Below, in pieces: positions 59,701-64,000 of a DNA stretch of 64,000 nucleotides (its first letter is position 1; each line of letters begins with the position of its first letter). A program made the position numbers and the translations under genes. The stretch is taken from contig JAIPEN010000009.1 of NCBI GenBank assembly GCA_021737145.1, positions 62,001 to 126,000 on the forward strand, read 5' to 3'. This stretch comes from Desulfarculaceae bacterium. GTDB taxonomy: Bacteria; Desulfobacterota; Desulfarculia; Desulfarculales; Desulfarculaceae. The notes under the pieces were generated by a model. That model was not told the DNA's origin and did no database searches. It was given only the letters and a program-made list of their open reading frames with translations.

Positions 59701-61324
59701 CCGTTTGCTCATGCTGGCTGTGCTGCTCTATGACGAGCAGTGGCCCCAGGGCACCCTGGCCGCGGCTTCCTCGCCCCTGCTCAGCTATCTGGAGCTGGGC
59801 CCCAACCAGCCCCGGGACCTGGCCTTCCTTTTGGAGAGCCACGATCTGTTCAGGCAGGTGATCTTCGGCGAGGCCTGCCTGGCCGGCCTCAGGCCCCTGC
59901 TGGACTGCCAGGACCCGCCCCTGGTGGAGGCCCTGTTCCTGCTGGCCGTGGTCTGCGGGGCCGCCCGGCGCGAGGGCCTGATGACCGAGGACCTCCAGGA
60001 GCGCTACTTCGCGCGTCTGGATTTGGTGCGCCGCCTCTCGGCTTCGGGGTCCTCGGCCCGCCAGGCCCAGGAGGAGCTGATCCTGGACAACGCCCGCCGC
60101 CGCCTGGCCCTGGAGCGCTATCTGGAGCTGCAAGAGGCCGGGGCCCCGGCGGCCAGCCTGCGCCACATGCTGGAGAACACCCGCCTGCCCCAGGGCGGGC
60201 GGGAGCCCTGGATGGAGCAGGGCCGGGTGCTGGTGGGCATAAACCGGCTGTTGATGCTCAGGGGCCTGGTGCGGGTGGACGCCTCGGACCTGTTCATGCT
60301 CGACAACGAGGTGCCGGTGAAATACATCTACCGGCTCAAGAACTTGCGCTCGGTGGGCATGCTGCACTTCGAGCGCGACCTCTACGAGGGACGCCGGGTG
60401 CTGCGGGGCCTGGAGCAGCTGAGCCAGCGGGTGCGCCACTTTCTCCTGCCCGCCCTGGCCCGCGAGGACCGTCCCTGCCGCCTGGCCTCCTTTTCCCAGG
60501 CGGCCGAGCGCCTTTCCTATCCCAACCAGATCCGCCTGCTGACCCTGGGCCTGGCCGCGGCCAAACTCATCGCGGCGGCGAACCAGGGCCCGGTGACCGT
60601 GAGCTTCGCGCCCCTGGCCCGGGTCATGGGCCGCAAGTTCGAGATGGTCAACGAGCTGGTGGGCGGCCTGGACTACGAGGCCCTGGTGGACAATCCCCGC
60701 CAGGCCGCCTCCCTCAAAGGGGCCAGCGAAGGTCTGTCCCTGAGCCTGGAGCCCTTGCAGCGCATGGTCAGCCTGTCGGTGGCCGACCCCCTGCGCCTGG
60801 ACCGCAAGATCGAGGCGGTGCGCCGCGCCTCCAGCCCGGGCAAGCTCAAGCGGCTCTACCACCAGGAGTTGAAGAAGCTGTCCCTCACCGCCCATGGCAG
60901 CCTGGATTATCAGCAGCGTTTGGAAGAGGCCTTCCGGGATAACCTGGACCGCCTGGGCGCCCAGTTCTTGGACCGCATGCGCCGCCGCATGGCCCTGGAG
61001 AGCGACCTGGAGCATCTGGAGGAGATGTTCAAGGCGGCCTGGGACGAGGGCATCGAGCTGCCCCTGAACCCGGACCGGCAGGGGGCCCTGCGCGATTTGT
61101 TCGAGATGAACGCCGAGCGCCTGCGCATCCAGTGGCTGGACCGCATCAACGCCCGCCTGACCCGGGTCAAGAGCTTCCCCGAGCTGGAGGAGCTGTGGGA
61201 GCGCACCCGCCGCCGCTTCAAGGAGCAGAAGCGCCAGTTGGGCCGCTCCTTCCAACTGGAGGCGGCCCGGCGCTTTGACCAGAGGGCGCGGGAGTTGCGC
61301 GCCAGGGGCCGGGTGGACTTTTAG
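56705..61324 (+). CDS. Very large cytoplasmic protein of unknown function (1539 aa)
   Basis: A 1539-aa soluble, mostly helical, Leu/Arg/Glu-rich protein without signal peptide or membrane helices. I do not recognise it. Residues ~155-275 look like an alpha/beta domain (ETLRVGLLTGESELLLPEL, LEAVVLVQEPRG, GGELLILADRPLAP) that could be a degenerate methyltransferase-like fold. A segment near residue 1050 (DLAFLLESHDLFRQVIF ... VEALFLLAVVCGA) faintly resembles the HD region of GlnD-type proteins but lacks the HD residues. The end is a charged coiled coil (RRRFKEQKRQLGRSFQLEAA). GTG at 56705 has GAGG six bases upstream and a good promoter before it. Monocistronic. Confidence 0.88.
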   Translation: MPHTGSKAALPPEARRLAGLYRIIDPERFSELGIDPEDVPLGTYPAEDHPPFLPDRMGGNAYGLGLFEHATLPPAEAGLVDKLDLDNVADVSANYRKLNDIFKRLGMLIRYSRQGAPFYLIPRQYLAHFLVEVRARADEIITFLSGLMARRLKETLRVGLLTGESELLLPELSSRMPHLEFVVLNSLEAVSYPPYSLEAVVLVQEPRGLFGDFLHASGAALPRDRRSREDLGYFAASQVHQLLGEGGELLILADRPLAPTHDTMEVQFKSQLDFKRFLMFSHVYRTRRRYQSAGDMAMEVNRFDFYSFLSGLGVYHETVEGLLEGRSLASLEPEEIDRLDHQDLPLPRGSEDRLLAGWSRWFGAFFAPERLTTALPEVQRAEWESRYQIEGAFPATLALFQGARRQPPETAEAVAGRVRRRRVAGCERELLASYKDSFAYVLRVLEILEQVRRGAYTQLPGLELSRLRKPFETSAHQSQLKDVRRLMELAPRLARLEERLNPQNVLGPRTPVLENLEQLSLMGLEPGPLLQLYLMVLGHSTMTRVTFGKLPETSLTPLTDLNNYADMEEALATIRLYRLLSVAEAAAASAAGLSPGQAKEMFELYDKAIRVLTEPDIGWADILDAQISRAGGVQAKATRKMLKMFDLFEYLDDWPRLELAGPRGKEAMADFDPGRLERIGQVIELVQQERRFVEHFYQRDASARPYFFRALLSCELHGTGRLLPRLGTAASFTLLWICVHVSEKHLINFNPLLTGGDLGGLDERLSKLRRALMAFTPPELPPLELVELRKVMAAGKEAYLGDSGLYLGLDPATGALTPQFIDPDQELNRLHSLLEETEAGPLAASPSARLAQMDSCCHELARFFAAQPQPMAQALKAMAETLERLRGRLERYLVEQLFHLPRFAEHLKRLLRHCPHLMARLLPQPADHPMTRRRLAAASKLSALEQRRLEGFQDMQLSHEMARQEFGAAAAGIVGVTPLQFQRLTASLAQLLDRQPQLGRLLMLAVLLYDEQWPQGTLAAASSPLLSYLELGPNQPRDLAFLLESHDLFRQVIFGEACLAGLRPLLDCQDPPLVEALFLLAVVCGAARREGLMTEDLQERYFARLDLVRRLSASGSSARQAQEELILDNARRRLALERYLELQEAGAPAASLRHMLENTRLPQGGREPWMEQGRVLVGINRLLMLRGLVRVDASDLFMLDNEVPVKYIYRLKNLRSVGMLHFERDLYEGRRVLRGLEQLSQRVRHFLLPALAREDRPCRLASFSQAAERLSYPNQIRLLTLGLAAAKLIAAANQGPVTVSFAPLARVMGRKFEMVNELVGGLDYEALVDNPRQAASLKGASEGLSLSLEPLQRMVSLSVADPLRLDRKIEAVRRASSPGKLKRLYHQELKKLSLTAHGSLDYQQRLEEAFRDNLDRLGAQFLDRMRRRMALESDLEHLEEMFKAAWDEGIELPLNPDRQGALRDLFEMNAERLRIQWLDRINARLTRVKSFPELEELWERTRRRFKEQKRQLGRSFQLEAARRFDQRARELRARGRVDF

Positions 61325-61331
61325 GCCCGGC

Positions 61332-61448
61332 TTGGCCAGCCGCCCCCATACTGTGTCGCCCGAAGCGCCCCAGCCTGGCTGTAGGTTTCACTACAGCTCC
61401 GGCTGCCGCGCTCCGGCCGCCTTGTACGCTGGCGGCTGACTGTGCCGG
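61332..61448 (-). repeat. Intergenic repeat core
   Basis: On the minus strand: CCGGCACAGTCAGCCGCC, ACAAGGCGGCCGGAGCGCGG, the central hairpin GCTGTAG-TGAAAC-CTACAGC (61378-61397), then GACACAGTATGGGGGCGGCTGGCCAAGCCGG. This is the same segment order as the cores of the full elements. It lies between the convergent 1539-aa and nitroreductase genes and may act as a terminator. Confidence 0.65.
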
Positions 61449-61484
61449 ACATCCCGCGGGCGAAGCCCTTGCCTGGCGGAGAGG

Positions 61485-62087
61485 CTAGCCCCGGTGGCGC
61501 TCCCAGTGCAGCACCGTCTCCAGGGAACGCTTGGGCACGAACTGCTGCTCGGCCTCGTCCCGCCAGTACTTGATGACTTCCTTGCCCGCCTCTTCGGGCT
61601 TCAGGTCCACCTGCACCGGTTCTTCGGCCGGAACTCCCAAGGCCAGGATGGAGTCCAGCTTGAGCCCCTCGGGCAGGTTCAGCAGCTTGCTCACCTTGGG
61701 AGAGTTGATGTTCTTGATCCAGCAGGAGCCCAGGCCCTGGTCCACGGCCAGGATGGTCAGCGAGGCCGCGGCCGCGCCCAGGTCGTAGTCGGTGCCCACC
61801 GGGGAGGCGTACTCCGGGCGCACGCACATGGCCACGTAGGCGGTGGGGCGGTGCCCGGCGTCCGGGGTGCCCCTGGGAGTGGTGTAGGCGGCCCACTTGA
61901 GGCACTCGAAAACCTGTTCGCACAGCTCGGGCTCGGTGACCACCACGAACTCCAAGGGCTGCAGGTTGGCCGCCGAGGGGGCGATGCGGGCCGCGTTGAT
62001 CAGGGCCTTCAAGACCTCGGGGTCGATGGGGTCCTGGGCGAAACTGCGCACTGAGCGCCGCTTGAGGATGGCTTGCAGGGTGTCCAT
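61485..62087 (-). CDS. Nitroreductase-family flavoprotein
   Basis: A 200-aa FMN enzyme. The N-terminal RRSVRSFAQDPID with the RRSxR FMN-phosphate motif, ARIAPSAANLQPLEFVVVT and the C-terminal ILALGVPAEEP fit the nitroreductase fold. NAD(P)H-dependent reduction of quinones, nitro compounds or a specific metabolite is possible. AAGGAG six bases before ATG overlaps the stop codon of the IspH-UbiA gene, with ten bases between the genes, so the two are surely co-transcribed; an isoprenoid/quinone connection is inferred from this only. Confidence 0.9.
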   Translation of the reverse strand: MDTLQAILKRRSVRSFAQDPIDPEVLKALINAARIAPSAANLQPLEFVVVTEPELCEQVFECLKWAAYTTPRGTPDAGHRPTAYVAMCVRPEYASPVGTDYDLGAAAASLTILAVDQGLGSCWIKNINSPKVSKLLNLPEGLKLDSILALGVPAEEPVQVDLKPEEAGKEVIKYWRDEAEQQFVPKRSLETVLHWERHRG

Positions 62088-62097
62088 GCTTTTCTCC

Positions 62098-63840
62098 TTA
62101 TAGTCTCCACCAGGCCAGAGCCAGGGCCCCGGCCAGCAAAAAGTTCAGATCCACCAGACCTTCGCTGAGCGCGCCGGGCAGCATGTCGCCCCGGACCAGC
62201 ACCCGCTGCATCACCGCCATGCCCGCGATGGGGGCCAACAGCGACCAGCTCTCCCCGGCCGGAGCCCCGGCCAAGGGCGCCAGGAGCATCACCCCGCCCA
62301 GCCCGGCCAAAAGCCACCACACCAGGCGCTGGGTCTTGGTCTCGCCCAGCACGATGGGCAGGGTCTCCTTGCCCACCACCAGGTCGCCCTGCACGTCGAG
62401 CACATCGAAGATGGCGCAGCGGCAAAAGACCAGGGTGGCCACATAGACAAAGGCCAGGGCCAGGTACACCGGATGCCAGATATTGAAAGCCATGGCCGGC
62501 AAGACCGCGGCCATCACCGCCCAGGCCCCGGCGGCGCTCACCGTCTTGGAGCCCGGGATGTCCTTGAGGCTGGCGAAATTCAGCCGTTTCCGGAGGGAGG
62601 GGGGCACCACCGGCAGCGAATAGGTGATGCCAAGAAGGCTCAGGAGGCTGACCACGATGAAGGGCAAGACGCCTATCATCAGGCACAGCACCAGGGCGGC
62701 GGCGGCGCTGAAGATGCCCGCCCCGATCAGCAAGAAGCGGTGCTTGATCAAAAACTGGGCCCGGTCCGGGTCGTTGTACTGGCCTGCTTCCTTGTCCAGG
62801 AACTGGTTGAGGATGTGCATGGCGTAGATATAGAAGAAGGCCAGTGCCGCCAGGGCCGGGTGAGGCACCAGGCCCTGCAAGAGGCAGCTCGCCCCGGTCA
62901 CGCCCGCCGCGCCCAGGGCCACCAATAGCTGGGAGCGCACGAAGAAGCGGAAGGTGCGGCGAACCGCGTAAGACAGGCCGCCCTCGCGGGACGAGCGCAC
63001 CGCAGCCAGCTCCCTGAGCACCCGCTTGATGAGCCAGTTGGGGGTGGAGGCCCCGGCGGTCACCCCCACCACGCCCAGGTCGGCCAGGCGCTCCCGGGGC
63101 AGCTCTTCCTCGGTCTCCACCAAAAACACCGGGCGGCCCGATTCGCCGGCCACCTCGGCCAGGCGGCGGGTGTTGCCGCTTTCGCGGCCGCCCACCACCA
63201 CCATGCCGTCCACCTCCCGGGACAGGGAGCGCACCTCGTCCTGGCGGCGATGGGTGGCCGCGCAGATGGTCTCGTGCACCTCCACTTGGCCGAAGCGCTT
63301 GTTGAGCTCGCGCACCACGGCCGCGAAATTCTCGCCGGTCTGGGTGGTCTGGGCCACCGCCACCACCCGCTCCAGGGAGGGCAGGGCGGCCACCTCTTCG
63401 GGTTTGGACACCACCCGCCCCCGGCCCTTGGCGTGGCCCAACAGGCCCACCACCTCGGGATGGCTGGCGTCGCCCACGATGATCACGTCGGCGCCCTTTT
63501 TGGCCGCCCGGCCGATGATGGCCTGCACCCGGATCACCCGGGGGCAGGTGCCCTCCACCACCCGGCTGAAGCCCGCCTCGCTCAGGCGGGCCTTTTCCTC
63601 GGGCGGCACCCCGTGGGCCCGGATGATCACGATGCCCCCGTCCACGCTGCCCGGAGGCGGCATCTCCCGGAGCACCTCGATGCCCTTGCCGGCCAACAGC
63701 TCCAGCACCTGGGGATTGTGGATCAGGGGGCCGTAGGTGTAGACCTTGTCCTCGCTCTGGTGGGACTGGGCCAAGACCAGCTCCATGGCCCGGCGCACCC
63801 CCATGCAAAAACCGGCGTGGCGGGCCAGACGCACCCTCAT
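62098..63840 (-). CDS. ispH: IspH (HMBPP reductase) fused to UbiA-type prenyltransferase
   Basis: A 580-aa fusion. Residues 1-~283 are a complete IspH: cluster cysteines C12 (AGFCMGV), C99 (EGTCPRV), C193 (TICAATH), plus RAHGVPP, ASHPEVVG and SGNTRRL. IspH makes IPP and DMAPP, the last MEP-pathway step. Residues ~300-580 are a UbiA membrane prenyltransferase with eight or nine helices and both Asp motifs, NQFLDKEAGQYND and DVLDVQGD, followed by GKETLPIVLG. The frame is continuous with no stop or shift at the junction. ATG at 63840 overlaps the upstream dus stop (ATGA). The acceptor for prenylation is unknown. Confidence 0.92.
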   Translation of the reverse strand: MRVRLARHAGFCMGVRRAMELVLAQSHQSEDKVYTYGPLIHNPQVLELLAGKGIEVLREMPPPGSVDGGIVIIRAHGVPPEEKARLSEAGFSRVVEGTCPRVIRVQAIIGRAAKKGADVIIVGDASHPEVVGLLGHAKGRGRVVSKPEEVAALPSLERVVAVAQTTQTGENFAAVVRELNKRFGQVEVHETICAATHRRQDEVRSLSREVDGMVVVGGRESGNTRRLAEVAGESGRPVFLVETEEELPRERLADLGVVGVTAGASTPNWLIKRVLRELAAVRSSREGGLSYAVRRTFRFFVRSQLLVALGAAGVTGASCLLQGLVPHPALAALAFFYIYAMHILNQFLDKEAGQYNDPDRAQFLIKHRFLLIGAGIFSAAAALVLCLMIGVLPFIVVSLLSLLGITYSLPVVPPSLRKRLNFASLKDIPGSKTVSAAGAWAVMAAVLPAMAFNIWHPVYLALAFVYVATLVFCRCAIFDVLDVQGDLVVGKETLPIVLGETKTQRLVWWLLAGLGGVMLLAPLAGAPAGESWSLLAPIAGMAVMQRVLVRGDMLPGALSEGLVDLNFLLAGALALAWWRL

Positions 63841-64000
63841 GCCGCCTGCTCCAGGGCCCCGAAGAAGCTCTCGCACTCGGCCCACAGTTCGTCCAGGCCG
63901 GTGCAGGAGCCGGCGGTGCGCCGGAAGGCGGACGCGCCGGGCAGCCCCCGGGAGTACCACATCATGAACTGACGCACGAAGTGCACCGCGTGACCCTCCC
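63837..64000 (-). CDS. tRNA-dihydrouridine synthase, C-terminal end only (cut by window edge)
   Basis: The frame is open to the right edge; the last 53 or so residues are visible: EGHAVHFVRQFMMWYSRGLPG, ASAFRRTAG, then LDELWAECESFFGALEQAA. The pattern (H...R....Y..GLPGA..FR) is the helical C-terminus of Dus enzymes, which reduce uridine to dihydrouridine in tRNA. The stop overlaps the IspH-UbiA start by four bases, so they are in one operon. The catalytic FMN barrel is outside the window, so the call rests on the tail alone. Confidence 0.7.
   Translation of the reverse strand, partial: EGHAVHFVRQFMMWYSRGLPGASAFRRTAGSCTGLDELWAECESFFGALEQAA

Noticed and set aside
59423-61255. 610-codon antisense frame inside the 1539-aa gene
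   Set aside because: Composition (Gln/Gly/His/Leu repeats) is the usual reverse-strand shadow of a GC-rich gene; no domain is recognisable.

Overview
The window is GC-rich, gene-dense chromosomal DNA, almost certainly from an anaerobic Desulfobacterota (Deltaproteobacteria) in or near the sulfate-reducer/aromatic-degrader groups. Evidence for this: a Lrp-like siroheme decarboxylase (alternative heme route) overlapping hemL; a Qmo/Hdr-type flavin and iron-sulfur gene set; the order atpZ-atpI-atpB-atpE-rex, which is also seen in Desulfovibrio; CoA ligases with a 2-hydroxyacyl-CoA dehydratase/benzoyl-CoA reductase-family enzyme; and a PEP-CTERM protein. Family calls rest on motif reading only; no database search was run.

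Layout. 1-9.9 kb: housekeeping and signalling (edge-truncated GAF histidine kinase, lipoprotein plus hydrolase pair, cysteine hydrolase and CPA1 antiporter, glutamate dehydrogenase, CPBP protease, PAS histidine kinase, FmdB zinc ribbon, xthA, a 37-aa membrane peptide). 10-17.4 kb: a Liv-type ABC importer with three consecutive substrate-binding paralogues followed by livH-livM-livG-livF. 17.6-22.6 kb, minus strand: a CoA-ester locus (HgdB/BcrB-family protein, its BadF/BcrD-type ATPase activator, AMP-forming ligase, thiolase). 22.8-30.7 kb, plus strand: a divergent electron-transfer locus (QmoA-like, QmoB-like with an MvhD-type tail, HdrC, HdrB, lipoyl-carrier GcvH-like protein, FAD/Fe-S GlcD-GlcF fusion). 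A 19-base perfect dyad lies between these two divergent units. Together the three loci look like uptake, activation and reductive or dehydrative breakdown of an organic acid, with a soluble Hdr-type complex handling the electrons. That link is inference.

31-40 kb: two AT-rich islets (a DUF397 protein plus a membrane protein; an XRE-ImmA/IrrE regulator plus an unknown partner) flank the F0 ATP synthase/rex cluster, a PEP-CTERM protein and a diguanylate cyclase. 40-47.5 kb: hemL-ahbB, a zinc-ribbon membrane protein, a formyltransferase, tadA, tRNA-Ser(CGA), a tandem array of four small secreted paralogues with a signal-peptide-only remnant and a duplicated terminator, and a HemW-like gene. 47.5-56.6 kb: acyl-CoA ligase, dprA-topA, and an M20 peptidase with two orphan amino-acid-type binding proteins. 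56.7-64 kb: a 1539-aa protein of unknown function with a good promoter, a nitroreductase, an unusual IspH-UbiA fusion, and the 3' end of a dihydrouridine synthase gene.

The clearest unexplained structure is a dispersed element of about 265 bp with 25-27-base terminal inverted repeats. Two full copies sit inside operons (14.54-14.81 kb and 23.92-24.19 kb) and supply the start codon of the downstream gene. At least three core-only relatives lie elsewhere.
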